Source of the DNA: an uncultured Sediminibacterium sp.
Lineage (GTDB): Bacteria; Bacteroidota; Bacteroidia; Chitinophagales; Chitinophagaceae
DNA length: 64,000 nucleotides
Assembly: GCF_946481145.1 (NCBI RefSeq)
Contig: NZ_CAMLMJ010000019.1
Coordinates: 1-64,000 of the forward strand
Direction of reading: 5' to 3'
Shown here in pieces: positions 16,601 through 24,351 of this stretch. How positions within the stretch are numbered: the first letter of the stretch is position 1; every line of letters begins with the position of its first letter. The notes beneath the pieces were generated by a model that saw only the letters and a program-made list of their open reading frames with translations, did not search any database and was not told the DNA's origin. Made by a program: the position numbers and the translations under genes.

Positions 16601-17063
16601 TTGGTATGTAGCTGATTTAAATAGCTGGCAGTCTGGTACGATTCGCTATCCGCTTCCTGTTCAAACAAAAGGGCCACATAGTCTCGTGCTGAAAGCCTGG
16701 GATGGGGCCAACAATTCTACAGAAGCCAGGTTGGATTATGTTGTAGCAGAACAGGAAAAACTGGCCATCAGCAAAGTGCTCAATTTTCCCAACCCCTTCC
16801 GCGACCGCACCCGCTTCTCTTTTGAACATAACCAGCCCGGAAAAAAACTGCAGGTAGAATTACGCATTTACAGCACTGCCGGACAACTCATCAAAAGACT
16901 CACTGGTCCCTTCCAGAGTACCGGAACAAGAAATATCCAGGTTGAATGGGATGGCCGGGATGAATCAGGCAGAAAAATCCAAAAAGCTGTCTATATTTAC
17001 CAAATAATCATACAATCCGGCACACAACAATCCGTTCATGCCGGGCAACTTATTCTGCTTTAA
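13635..17063 (+). CDS. porU: Type IX secretion sortase PorU (C25 peptidase)
   Basis: About 1142 residues. PorU is the outer-surface gingipain-type cysteine protease that removes the C-terminal signal of type IX cargo and attaches anionic lipopolysaccharide. The C25 domain shows catalytic His651 in YSGHGNH and Cys685 in TASCDFYP. An Ig-like region and a C-terminal FlgD/Por-type beta domain (NFPNPFRDRTRFSF to the end) follow. The GTG at 13635 gives a 16-residue extension before the signal peptide. TTG 13683 would open directly on KTFLPYCLLLCLTT, ending at SLYGQ, and may be the real start; the first 48 bases look like a short AT-rich repeat. porV follows after a hairpin. Confidence 0.93.
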   Translation: MNKPPKLDIRYSLFIILKTFLPYCLLLCLTTSLYGQRNYAPRSVLSGGNWYKISIAGEGIYKVDGAFLNTLGLGNNLPSASIRLFGNGGAMLGENANAPYTDDLVENAIEVFDGGDGIFNNNDYFLFYAPGTSRWIKDSLRQSFRYQKNLYTDSAFYFITLGNNGKRINTQTNYPSANITVTTYDERYAVENDVSNYIKSGKEWYGDSFIRGQARTFFIDWVGGVLAEPLSLRSSFASRNVNATASILTSINGINGLPLNFPSVTGTFLDRYATHLEQEQNILWNGQNELQLKFEYQSAAAGATCDLNKFELFGRRNLMPNLNAPLGFRDWKSVGAGNIARFQFPYRLTGMRVWDVTDPTNVVTMQDNGAGAFAFNNDASRLREYFSFLPTHIKIPRAVGRQDNQNLHGLLVPEYLIITHPLFMDAALRLADFHRKHYNRTVQVISVKQVYNEFAGANPDPTAVRDFIKMLYDKKSGLKYVLLMGSGSYDPRSRFQNNYSFIPTYQSSQSLDPLSSFTSDDFFGMLDDQDDINQQNLFQTIDVAVGRIPARNIAEADMMVNKIINYHQTSRFGDWRNKLIFLADDEDQNLHLNDAEAVSAATANPVFQVQKIYLDAFPQVGGAGGNRYPAVNEALVNRVNNGALILNYSGHGNHLRLAEEAVLTVDEVNQFNNAAKLPLIVTASCDFYPFDDPTKNALGAQVLTGDSTGAIGLLTTARLVFASSNKIINEYFIQSALHPDPQTGKYRSLGEAVQLAKNNAVLNAGEVLNTRKFLLLGDPAMQLAFPEHRIRLTKFQNNTITGVDTLRASNIYQLEGIIEDVSGNPVQNFKGPLSLTVFDKPQTVQTLGNDPASPVTGFQQQSAILFKGTFSVDSGYFKLKLILPKDVSFQPGRARISLYANSNTTDAAGADTGFVLIGNNLAPEDKVGPAIRLYLNDTLFRNGGLTHETPTLLAYLSDSAGINTSGNGIGHDITLVIDNQVRDIRVLNDWYVADLNSWQSGTIRYPLPVQTKGPHSLVLKAWDGANNSTEARLDYVVAEQEKLAISKVLNFPNPFRDRTRFSFEHNQPGKKLQVELRIYSTAGQLIKRLTGPFQSTGTRNIQVEWDGRDESGRKIQKAVYIYQIIIQSGTQQSVHAGQLILL

Positions 17064-17099
17064 ATGTATCTGATGGTTTGATTTTTACTCCGTAGTTGA

Positions 17100-17181
17100 T
17101 AGTCCATAGACCATGGTCCATAGTCCATGGTAGTTTAAGAATCCGCTTTACCATGGACTATGGGCCATGGTCTATGGACTA
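17100..17181. repeat. 82-bp hairpin of TCCATAGTCCATGG words, 33-bp arms
   Basis: Arms 17100-17132 and 17149-17181 differ at one position and enclose a 16-nt loop. It lies between porU and porV, 28 bp before the porV start codon. The same word family forms the hairpin at 19660-19778. Confidence 0.9.
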
Positions 17182-17209
17182 ATTCTAAATTTTTTAAATA
17201 AATTGCTTC

Positions 17210-18355
17210 ATGTTTTCAAAGCAGAAAAAAACCCTTACAGCCATCCTTGCATTGATGTTGAGTTATAGCTCTTTTGCACAGGATTCCATCAATATCGTTT
17301 CAACCGCCGTTCCCTTTCTCCGTATTTCACCCGATGCAAGAGCGGGTGGTATGGGTGATGTGGCCATCGCTACTACACCGGAAGCAAATGCCCCTTTCTG
17401 GAATCTTTCCAAAGTAATGTTTGCACCAAAAAGATCTGCAATCGCGGTTAACTATACGCCATGGTTGAAAGACCTTGGACTTAACGACGTTTATCTCGCA
17501 AGTATGGCGGCATACCATCGGTTGGATGATGAACAAGCTATTTCATCTTCACTTCGATTTTTCAGTTTAGGTAATATCCAGCTAACCGATTTTTCAGGTA
17601 ATATATTGAACTCTGTTCGTCCAAGTGAATTTTCTTTTGATCTGGGTTATGCCCGAAAACTAAATGAAAAATTAAGCATTGGTGTAGCATTACGTTATAT
17701 CAATTCAAGATTGGTTGTAGGTGATGTGGGAACAGGTGTGGTATATAAAGCAGGTAATGCAGTAGCAGGTGATGTATCATTATATAATAATGGATTAAAT
17801 GAAAATGGAGAAGGATGGAGTTGGGGTGTTGTTTTATCGAACCTGGGAAGTAAAATTGGTTATACCAATGATGCAAGGAATAAAGACTATATACCTGCCA
17901 ACCTGGGTATCGGTGTATCTTATACCAAAGTACTGGATGAAAACAATAAAATCAATTTCGCGCTCGACATGAACAAACTACTGGTTCCTGCAGCACCTGT
18001 TGCTACTGGTAATTTTTCAGTAGACAGTGCCAATCTGGTAAGCTACAGAACCACAGGAGTAGTAAGTAGTTGGATGAAATCGTTTGGTGATGGAACAGGC
18101 TTTGGTAAATCACTTCAGTTTTCTGTCGGAGCTGAGTACGGCTACAATAACCAGTTCTTTTTCCGCTCCGGTTATTTCTATGAAAACAAATACCGCGGCA
18201 ACAGAAAATACTTCAGCGTAGGCGCCGGCTTCCACTTAGATTTTATGGATATCAACTTCTCCTATCTAGTGCCTTCCGGCAGCGGCGTAACAAGAAACCC
18301 GCTTTCGAATACGTTGAGGCTTGGAGTTGTTTTTAATCTTGAACCGAAGGAATAA
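17210..18355 (+). CDS. porV: Type IX secretion outer-membrane protein PorV (LptO)
   Basis: A 381-residue outer-membrane beta-barrel of the FadL-like PorV family. It has a signal peptide (1-23, SYSSFAQ), then the family's N-terminal signature TAVPFLRISPDARAGGMGD (about 32-50), alternating strands throughout, and a C-terminal strand ending LRLGVVFNLEP. PorV receives cargo from the SprA translocon and presents it to PorU, so the gene order fits. It is convergent with ispF. The intergenic hairpin upstream may limit read-through from porU. Confidence 0.93.
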   Translation: MFSKQKKTLTAILALMLSYSSFAQDSINIVSTAVPFLRISPDARAGGMGDVAIATTPEANAPFWNLSKVMFAPKRSAIAVNYTPWLKDLGLNDVYLASMAAYHRLDDEQAISSSLRFFSLGNIQLTDFSGNILNSVRPSEFSFDLGYARKLNEKLSIGVALRYINSRLVVGDVGTGVVYKAGNAVAGDVSLYNNGLNENGEGWSWGVVLSNLGSKIGYTNDARNKDYIPANLGIGVSYTKVLDENNKINFALDMNKLLVPAAPVATGNFSVDSANLVSYRTTGVVSSWMKSFGDGTGFGKSLQFSVGAEYGYNNQFFFRSGYFYENKYRGNRKYFSVGAGFHLDFMDINFSYLVPSGSGVTRNPLSNTLRLGVVFNLEPKE

Positions 18356-18480
18356 TTTGAAAATTGAGATAATTTGAAAATTTGAAAATGAGGATAACAT
18401 AATTCATCTCGCCGAAGGCGAATAAATTCTTCCATTTTCATCCGCCTTAGGCGGACAAATTTCCAAATTTCCAAATTAAT
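18356..18480. repeat. AATTTGAAAATTTG repeat with complementary arm between porV and ispF
   Basis: TAATTTGAAAATTTGAAAAT (about 18371-18390) is largely complementary to CAAATTTCCAAATTTCCAAA (18456-18475). Small GC hairpins CGCCGAAGGCG and CCGCCTTAGGCGG lie in between. The right arm encodes the last codons of ispF. Confidence 0.75.
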
Positions 18481-18941
18481 ACCACCGCATGCGCAACTAG
18501 TCCTTCCTCTCTTCCCACAAATCCCATTTTCTCGGTTGTTGTTGCTTTGATGGATACGTCTTTGATTGTAATGCCCAGGATATTGGCTATGGTTTCCTGC
18601 ATCTGGGGAACATAGGGTTTTATTTTGGGGGCTTCGAGGCAGAGGGTTGAGTCTATATTGATGACTTTATAGCCTTCAGCTTCTATCAATGCTTTTGTTT
18701 TAGCGAGTAAAATTTTACTGTCTATATCCTTGAATTCACTGGAAGTATCGGGAAAATGAACGCCTATGTCTCCAAGTGCGGTTGCGCCGAGTAAGGCATC
18801 GCAGATGGCGTGGAGCAGTACGTCGGCATCGCTATGTCCGAGTGCGCCTTTGTGGTGGGGAATTTTTATTCCTCCGATAAATAAATCTCTTCCTTCAACG
18901 AGTTGGTGGTAGTCGATGCCGTAACCTATTCGGATGTTCAT
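18447..18941 (-). CDS. ispF: 2-C-methyl-D-erythritol 2,4-cyclodiphosphate synthase IspF
   Basis: 164 residues from the internal ATG at 18941 ([13 protein letters not shown]), the family's normal start. It cyclises CDP-ME-2-phosphate to MEcPP in the MEP isoprenoid pathway. The metal ligands are visible in GIDYHQ and HSDADVLLH. The [10 protein letters not shown] loop and the CMP-site [12 protein letters not shown] are intact. The family usually ends at about AHAVVLI; here an extra WKFGNLSA is encoded by the AATTTCC repeat arm, a sign that the repeat invaded the gene's 3' end without harm. Confidence 0.95.
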   Translation of the reverse strand: MNIRIGYGIDYHQLVEGRDLFIGGIKIPHHKGALGHSDADVLLHAICDALLGATALGDIGVHFPDTSSEFKDIDSKILLAKTKALIEAEGYKVINIDSTLCLEAPKIKPYVPQMQETIANILGITIKDVSIKATTTEKMGFVGREEGLVAHAVVLIWKFGNLSA

Positions 18942-18970
18942 GGTGTAAATATAAGGGGATAGCACAACAT

Positions 18971-19144
18971 CCCCGAGCGTAGCGCAGCGAAGTCGAAGGG
19001 GCTCCTGAATGGTAGCAGCATCCCCGAGCGAAGCGCAGCGAAGTCGAGGGGTCTCCTCAATGTTAGCAGCATTTAAATGCTGCTATATTTAAAATACTGC
19101 TCTTAGTTAGGAGGCCCCTCGACTTCGCTTCGCTGCGCTCGGGG
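18971..19144. repeat. CCCCGAGCGAAGCGCAGCGA repeat, three copies
   Basis: Two direct copies (18971-19001 and 19022-19051) and one inverted copy (19115-19144). Each copy is itself GC-rich with CCCC and GGGG ends. Two more degenerate copies lie at 19490-19523 and 19544-19576, beyond the GIY-YIG gene. Positions 19060-19110 also hold GCAGCATTTAAATGCTGC, an 18-bp palindrome. Confidence 0.85.
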
Positions 19145-19186
19145 CTCATTGTTTTTATTGCGGTAACCCGCAATAAAAACAATGAG
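19145..19186. terminator. Perfect 19-bp hairpin followed by T-run
   Basis: CTCATTGTTTTTATTGCGG (19145-19163) pairs perfectly with 19168-19186 around a TAAC loop, then ATTTTTAT. It is an efficient-looking intrinsic terminator just upstream of the GIY-YIG gene. Confidence 0.8.
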
Positions 19187-19206
19187 ATTTTTATAAAAAG
19201 AATAAA

Positions 19207-19497
19207 ATGGAAAAAGGAGGATGGATCTATATCCTAACCAATAAACATCACACCACCCTATACATCGGTGTTACGAATAACTTAGCAAGAAGGGTGAAAG
19301 AGCACCAGACTAAATATTATCGAAAGAGTTTTACTGCTCAGTACAATGTTTGTAAGCTTATTTATTATGAATTTTTTCCCTCGATGAAAGATGCCATGCT
19401 TAGGGAGAAGCAATTGAAGAGATGGTCCAGGGTGAAGAAAGAATGGTTGATTGGGATGAAGAACCCGGGGTGGGAGGCCCTCGACTGCCCGCCCTGA
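19207..19497 (+). CDS. GIY-YIG nuclease, repeat-flanked
   Basis: 96 residues. GIY motif I7-Y8-I9, YIG Y19-I20-G21, conserved Arg R29 and catalytic-type Glu E67 in REKQLKRW. It belongs to a different subgroup from the pair at 152 and 517 (YVYIL against WIYIL, and a longer central loop with KSFTAQYNVCKL). The last codons (ALDCPP) are formed by the flanking CCCTCGAC repeat. It sits between inverted CCCCGAG-type repeats on both sides. Biological role unknown. Confidence 0.85.
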   Translation: MEKGGWIYILTNKHHTTLYIGVTNNLARRVKEHQTKYYRKSFTAQYNVCKLIYYEFFPSMKDAMLREKQLKRWSRVKKEWLIGMKNPGWEALDCPP

Positions 19498-19576
19498 GCG
19501 AAGCGTAGCGGAGTTGAATGGGGGCTGTGCTATTATTAGGGAGGCCCCTCGGCTTCGCTCGGGGCGTCGAAGGGGG
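19490..19576. repeat. CCCCGAGCGAAGC-type repeat, distal copies
   Basis: GCCCTGAGCGAAGCGTAGCG (19490-19509) continues to GGGGG at 19523. A further inverted, shortened copy lies at 19544-19576 (CCCCTCGGCTTCGCTCGGGG). Together with 18971-19144 they bracket the GIY-YIG gene. Confidence 0.8.
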
Positions 19577-19659
19577 CAACTAATAATTAACCCCAATCAG
19601 TTATTAATCGGGCGATGAAGTAGGTCGCTCTGATTTGATATTTGGGGGAGGGAAGAAGG

Positions 19660-19778
19660 TCTATAGTCCATAGTCCATGGTCCATAGTCCATAGAAGGAG
19701 GTCCATAGTCGATGGTCCATAGTAAAACCCATTTCGGCTCTCCTATGGACCATGGACTATGGACCATGGACTTCCTCC
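19660..19778. repeat. TCCATAGTCCATGG word hairpin
   Basis: CTATAGTCCATAGTCCATGG words (19660-19722) are complementary to TATGGACCATGGACTATGGA words (19743-19778). Same family as 17100-17181. The 19498-19974 gap holds this, the GC repeats, a consensus promoter and a 150-nt leader. Confidence 0.85.
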
Positions 19779-19787
19779 AAGACTTAA

Positions 19788-19819
19788 TTTGCAAAAACCT
19801 TAAAATTTGATTAAATTTG
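19788..19819 (+). promoter_or_regulatory. Consensus Bacteroidota promoter for the first SLBB exporter
   Basis: -33 box TTTG (19788-19791), 20-bp spacer, -7 box TAAATTTG (19812-19819): exact matches. A transcript starting near 19826 would have a leader of about 150 nt that can fold: ATTACCC 19832-19838 with GGGTAAT 19873-19879 enclosing GGCT/AGCC, then CAGGC 19904-19908 with GCCTG 19918-19922, overlapping an alternative TGGCG 19921-19925 / CGCCA 19942-19946. Confidence 0.75.
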
Positions 19820-19974
19820 TTATATAATAGTATTACCCGGCTTTTCAACCGTTTTGAGCCTTTTCAAAGTAAGGGTAATTCATCATCCAATTCCACTGAA
19901 AAACAGGCTTTTTTGTTGCCTGGCGATGTATTGCATTGCTGCGCCATATCTAAAACTATGAATCAGTATTTACA

Positions 19975-22401
19975 ATGCGCTTGAAATTTTTACTACTGCT
20001 ATGTTTTTTTGTTTCACAAACTAACATCTTCGCTCAGGATATCCTAAATGGCAAAGACCTGAGTAAGGTTAAAATTGACCATGTTTCTGATGCAGATATT
20101 ACCCGTCTTATCGCGCAACTGAAACAGGCTTCCCTTTCCATTGCACAGGCAGAACAGATCGCTGCCGCTAAAGGGATGCCCCAAACCGAAATTTCCAAAC
20201 TTAAGCAACGCATCGCAGCACTTGAAGGTAAACAGGGTGTAAATAAATCAGATGCCGATCAGCCAAATAGCACCAGGGAAACCATACCAGGCGATTACCC
20301 GGTAGTAGAGAAAAAGGAAAGCACGGAATCACCAGTTTTCGGCGCACAACTCTTTACAACAGCTTCCCTGTCTTTCGAACCCAACCTACGGATAGCAACT
20401 CCTTCTTATTACCAGCTTGGTCCGGATGATGAACTCGAAATAAATATTTTCGGAGTGCAGGAAGCCAATTACAAATTATTAATCCAACCGGAAGGCGCTA
20501 TCAATATTCCGAATGTAGGGTTATTAACCGTTGCCGGACTTACCATAGAAGAAGCCAAAAAACTTATTCGCGATAAACTCGTTAAGACTGTTTACCGGTC
20601 AATCGCCACAGGAGTCACCAATTTCACACTTACCCTGGGTAATATACGCAGCATACGTATTACCATATTAGGCGCCGCAAAACCGGGCAACTATACGGTG
20701 TCTTCCTTCACCACACTTTTCAATGCTTTATACCTTTGTGGTGGACCTGAAAAAATTGGTTCTTTCCGGTCTATTGAACTCATCAGGAACAATAAAGTTC
20801 ACCTGAAAGCCGATCTGTACCAGTTTTTACTGAAAGGCAATACCAGCCAGAATATTCTGTTGAAAGAAGGCGATATCATCAATATTCCCGTTTACCAGAA
20901 AAGGGTAACCATTGCAGGGGAAGTTAAAAGACCGGGTTTATATGAATTATTGGAAGATGAAACGGCACAAACGCTGCTAGACTATGCTGGGGGCTTCACA
21001 GAAAAAGCTTACACTGCCAATATAAAAGTGAACCAGTTCACCAGCCGCGAGCGAAAAGTTAAGGACCTTAGTCAAACAGACTTTTCAAAATATTTACCCG
21101 GCAAAGGAGACAGTATCGCCATTGAACCCGTATTAGACAAATACGAAAACAGGGTAACAATTACTGGGGCCATTTATCGCCCGGGTTTGTATGAGTTGAA
21201 AGAAGGGATGAAACTGAGCGACCTGCTGAAAAAAGCAGAAGGTATTCGGGAAGATGCATACCTCAACAGGGCACTCCTTAAGCGACAAAAACCCGATCAC
21301 AGCAAAGAAATGATTGCCTTCTCCCTGAATGAACTGTTGACCAATTCTTCGAATGATCTTTTCTTACAAAAAAACGATTCGATACTGATCAGCTCGGTAA
21401 AAGATATGGCAGATGAAAAACTCATCACTGTTTCCGGGGAGGTAAGAAAACCTGGTACTTTCCTGTATCGCAATAACTACACACTTAAAGACCTGCTGCT
21501 CGAATCGGGCGGATTTACTGAAGCAGCTTCTGCCTATAGAATAGAAATTGCCAGACGTATCATTTCAACAGATACCAACAGCATTTCAGATAATCTGGCC
21601 GATATCATGCATATCGATATTGACCGTAACCTTGACACAAAAGGAACCCAGCTCTTTCTCCAACCCTTTGATCTTATCACCGTAAGAAAAAATCCGGGCT
21701 ACGCAGAACAAAAACAGGTACAGGTACAGGGGGAAGTTTTATATCCGGGTAATTATACCATCCGCACCAAAAAAGACAGGGTCAGCGATTTATTGGAACG
21801 TTCGGGTGGGTTCACTGATTTAGCTTACCAGGAAGCCATTTCTCTTACTCGTATCAACAGGCAAGGAAGGGCACAACAAGATGAGAAAGCCAAAATAATT
21901 GCAGATGAAATTGCCGATTCAGTAGACTACCGCCAGGTGTCTGAACTACTTGACCCTTCTGTTAAAATAGCCCTTGATATTAATTCCATCCTTAATAACC
22001 CCGATTCAGATGATAATCTTTTCCTCGAAGAAGGTGATGTATTGGAAGTACCTAAAAAAGACCTGCTCGTTAAAATCAGCGGCGAAGTATATTCTCCCAC
22101 CAAAATAACTTTCGAACAAGGTCGCTCCCTCAAATATTACCTGGGACGGGCAGGGGGCATAACGGATAATGCCCGCAGAAAAAATATTTATGTGGTGTAT
22201 GCCAATGGACAAATAGCCAAAACTGAAAAATACCTTTTCGGACTAATCAAAAACTATCCCCGCATCCAAACCGGCGCCGATATAATAGTACCGCCCAAAG
22301 CCATCAAAACAAAAGCTACTACTGGGGAGGTACTTGGTATTGCCGGGGTATTGGTTTCTATGGCCGGGGTGGCGATTTCGATTATGAATACGTTGAAGTA
22401 G
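19975..22401 (+). CDS. Polysaccharide export protein with repeated SLBB domains, paralog 1
   Basis: 808 residues with signal peptide (1-21, TNIFAQ), a helical segment with the phrase SKVKIDHVSDADITRLIAQL, a Poly_export domain (YQLGPDDELEINIFGVQ, about 141-160), and about five SLBB repeats marked by GEVKRPGLYEL, GAIYRPGLYEL, GEVRKPGTF, GEVLYPGNY and GEVYSPT. It ends in a hydrophobic C-terminal helix (VLGIAGVLVSMAGVAISIM). It is the Wza-like outer-membrane or periplasmic exit component. A close paralog lies at 25806. The stop codon's last base begins a 31-bp perfect hairpin. Confidence 0.9.
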   Translation: MRLKFLLLLCFFVSQTNIFAQDILNGKDLSKVKIDHVSDADITRLIAQLKQASLSIAQAEQIAAAKGMPQTEISKLKQRIAALEGKQGVNKSDADQPNSTRETIPGDYPVVEKKESTESPVFGAQLFTTASLSFEPNLRIATPSYYQLGPDDELEINIFGVQEANYKLLIQPEGAINIPNVGLLTVAGLTIEEAKKLIRDKLVKTVYRSIATGVTNFTLTLGNIRSIRITILGAAKPGNYTVSSFTTLFNALYLCGGPEKIGSFRSIELIRNNKVHLKADLYQFLLKGNTSQNILLKEGDIINIPVYQKRVTIAGEVKRPGLYELLEDETAQTLLDYAGGFTEKAYTANIKVNQFTSRERKVKDLSQTDFSKYLPGKGDSIAIEPVLDKYENRVTITGAIYRPGLYELKEGMKLSDLLKKAEGIREDAYLNRALLKRQKPDHSKEMIAFSLNELLTNSSNDLFLQKNDSILISSVKDMADEKLITVSGEVRKPGTFLYRNNYTLKDLLLESGGFTEAASAYRIEIARRIISTDTNSISDNLADIMHIDIDRNLDTKGTQLFLQPFDLITVRKNPGYAEQKQVQVQGEVLYPGNYTIRTKKDRVSDLLERSGGFTDLAYQEAISLTRINRQGRAQQDEKAKIIADEIADSVDYRQVSELLDPSVKIALDINSILNNPDSDDNLFLEEGDVLEVPKKDLLVKISGEVYSPTKITFEQGRSLKYYLGRAGGITDNARRKNIYVVYANGQIAKTEKYLFGLIKNYPRIQTGADIIVPPKAIKTKATTGEVLGIAGVLVSMAGVAISIMNTLK

Positions 22402-22480
22402 ATGTGAATTGTCAATGGTGAATTGTCAATATTGAGTAGTTCTACTAGCTATTGACAATTCACCATTGACAATTCACATC
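22401..22480. repeat. 80-bp hairpin of TGAATTGTCAATGG words, 31-bp perfect arms
   Basis: Arms 22401-22431 and 22450-22480 are perfect complements around an 18-nt loop. The left arm begins at the last base of the exporter stop codon. Same family as 11483-11633. Probably a terminator-like barrier, though no T-run follows. Confidence 0.9.
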
Positions 22481-22485
22481 TACCC

Positions 22486-22493
22486 TATCTTTG
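22486..22493 (+). promoter_or_regulatory. Exact -7 box (TATCTTTG) left in front of a gene remnant
   Basis: TATCTTTG matches TAnnTTTG and lies 6 bp before the ATG of the truncated dehydrogenase. It may now start the transcript leading into gmd, giving a leader of about 240 nt. A second, weaker box TTATTTTG (22717-22724) lies 15 bp before gmd. Confidence 0.5.
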
Positions 22494-22499
22494 CCATCA

Positions 22500-22610
22500 A
22501 TGACAAATCAATCTATTGGTATTATCGGACTGGGGTATGTGGGGTTACCGCTGGCTTTTGTCAAGCATTTTGTTGTTATTTACTATAATAATAATTGCCA
22601 TAAAAGGTGA
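22500..22610 (+). pseudogene. N-terminal remnant of a nucleotide-sugar dehydrogenase
   Basis: A 36-codon frame beginning MTNQSIGIIGLGYVGLPLAF, the hallmark first beta-alpha-beta (GLGYVGLPLA) of UDP-sugar/UDP-HexNAc dehydrogenases. It is followed by a short run (VKHFVVIYY) and then unrelated sequence and a stop. The intact homologue at 29359 has the same GLGYVGLPLA. The rest of the 430-residue enzyme is missing. 22611-22739 is AT-rich and holds nothing else I can identify. This marks a past deletion or gene replacement at the border of the polysaccharide locus. Confidence 0.8.
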
Positions 22611-22739
22611 ATCTAAGTATAATAAAAGGGAATGTTGATTTCACTTAAGACATTCGACCATTAGAAAAGATAGTTCGATACTTGGGTCTCCTAACAATTT
22701 ATTAAATCAATAGGCTTTATTTTGCAATAATTATCAAAT

Positions 22740-23852
22740 ATGATGAAAAAAGCCCTCATTACAGGAATTACAGGACAAGATGGAGCTTATTTGGCTGAAT
22801 TGTTATTGAAAAAAGGGTATGAAGTACATGGTATTAAGCGCAGGAGTTCTTTGTTTAACACACAAAGAATAGACCATATCTATGAAGATCCCCATATTCA
22901 AAATAGACATCTTGTTTTGCATTATGGAGATTTAAGCGATGCGTCTAACCTCATCCGTATTATTCAAGAAGTACAACCCGATGAGATATACAATCTAGGT
23001 GCTATGAGCCATGTAAAAGTGAGCTTTGAAACACCGGAATATACTGGTAATGTAGATGGATTGGGTACTTTACGCATATTGGAAGCCGTACGTTTACTAG
23101 GACTAACCCATAAAACAAAAATCTATCAGGCCTCAACTTCAGAACTCTATGGCTTGGTACAGGAAGTACCTCAGAAAGAAACCACACCTTTTTATCCCCG
23201 TTCTCCTTATGGCGTAGCAAAGCTTTATGGATACTGGATTACAGTAAATTATCGTGAGGCATACAATATGTATGCATGTAATGGAATTTTATTCAACCAC
23301 GAATCACCCACCCGTGGCGAAACCTTTGTAACCCGAAAAATAACTCGAGCCGTTGCCAAGATAGCTCTTGGTTTGCAAGAATGTCTCTACATAGGCAATC
23401 TTGATGCTCAGCGCGATTGGGGCCATGCCAAAGATTATGTAGAAGCCATGTGGCTAATGCTGCAACAGGATACACCTGAGGACTTTGTTATAGCTACCGG
23501 TACAACTACACGAATTCGAGATTTCATCAGAATGGCTTTTGCAGAAATAAGTGTTGAGTTACGTTTTGAAGGAACAGGTGATCAGGAAATGGGAATAGTA
23601 GAGTCCTGTAAAGGAGATTATACCATTCCAACCGGAACTCATGTTGTAAAAGTAGACCCTCAGTATTACCGCCCCACAGAAGTAGACTTATTAATCGGGG
23701 ATGCCACCAAAGCCAAGGAAAAACTCGGCTGGATCCCTAAATATTCACTGGCAGACATGGTAAAAGAAATGGTAGCCAGCGATCTGCAACTGTTCAAAAA
23801 GCAGCAGTTCTTGAAAGAAAACGGTTTCGACATCCGAAACGAGTTCGAGTAG
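22740..23852 (+). CDS. gmd: GDP-mannose 4,6-dehydratase
   Basis: 370 residues, extended SDR fold. It converts GDP-D-mannose to GDP-4-keto-6-deoxy-mannose, the first step to GDP-L-fucose. The nucleotide-binding [11 protein letters not shown] is at about 9-19. The active-site segment [14 protein letters not shown] carries the YxxxK pair (TSELYG upstream supplies Ser/Thr and Glu). The C-terminal [21 protein letters not shown] is typical. Two adjacent ATG codons (22740, 22743) are possible. Together with the fcl homologue at 24511 it completes the pathway; a helix-bundle gene on the other strand separates them. Confidence 0.96.
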   Translation: MMKKALITGITGQDGAYLAELLLKKGYEVHGIKRRSSLFNTQRIDHIYEDPHIQNRHLVLHYGDLSDASNLIRIIQEVQPDEIYNLGAMSHVKVSFETPEYTGNVDGLGTLRILEAVRLLGLTHKTKIYQASTSELYGLVQEVPQKETTPFYPRSPYGVAKLYGYWITVNYREAYNMYACNGILFNHESPTRGETFVTRKITRAVAKIALGLQECLYIGNLDAQRDWGHAKDYVEAMWLMLQQDTPEDFVIATGTTTRIRDFIRMAFAEISVELRFEGTGDQEMGIVESCKGDYTIPTGTHVVKVDPQYYRPTEVDLLIGDATKAKEKLGWIPKYSLADMVKEMVASDLQLFKKQQFLKENGFDIRNEFE

Positions 23853-23918
23853 AGGGGTTAGGTGTTAGGCGTGAGGTGTTAGGAAGAAGTATTTTCTAAC
23901 ACCTCACGCCTACCCCTC
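23852..23918. repeat. GGGGTTAGGTGTTAGGCGTG hairpin at the gmd stop codon
   Basis: Left arm 23852-23882 pairs with 23896-23918. AGGCGTGAGGTGTTAG against CTAACACCTCACGCCT is perfect, with an 8-nt insertion on the left side. It begins at the last base of the gmd stop codon. Confidence 0.85.
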
Positions 23919-23930
23919 ATGCCTCACTCC

Positions 23931-24284
23931 TCACTCCTTGTGATACTTAATGAACCCTGTCATCATTTTTTGAAGCTCCTGTATTTCTTGAATAAGAGAG
24001 GTGTAGACACTAAGTTCAATGTAGTCGTTTAATAAGCATATTTCAATCTGCGTTTCAAGTTCAAACGAGGAGCCTATGGCAATGTGAACGAATTGAACCA
24101 AGTCTGGTATCGTCCTTCTGCCACATCCTTCTGCTATATTTGACGGAATAGAAACAGCAGCTTTATTCATCTGAATAGCCAGCGCAAATCTTTCCTTTGT
24201 GGGGAAGTCAGCAGTTATCTTATATATTAAACCTGCGAAATGTATGGAACGCTTCCAAATCTGTAAATCCCGAAAATCTCTCAT
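23931..24284 (-). CDS. Four-helix-bundle protein (S23 / TIGR02436-like)
   Basis: 117 residues from ATG 24284 (MRDFRDLQIWKRS), the usual family start. It shows the family phrases FRDLQIWKRS, FALAIQMNKAAVSIPSNIAEG and ELETQIEICLL. This small family was first found in intervening sequences of 23S rRNA genes and is also scattered singly in Bacteroidota genomes; its molecular function is unclear. Here it is inserted, on the opposite strand, between gmd and fcl. TTAGGTGT-type repeats lie on both sides in roughly inverted arrangement, which suggests it arrived as a small mobile unit. Confidence 0.88.
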   Translation of the reverse strand: MRDFRDLQIWKRSIHFAGLIYKITADFPTKERFALAIQMNKAAVSIPSNIAEGCGRRTIPDLVQFVHIAIGSSFELETQIEICLLNDYIELSVYTSLIQEIQELQKMMTGFIKYHKE

Positions 24285-24351
24285 TCCTGATTGTTTTGAA
24301 CTCAAAGTATAGGTTTGGGAAAGCTTTTGCAATACGTAATTCCCGCAAATT

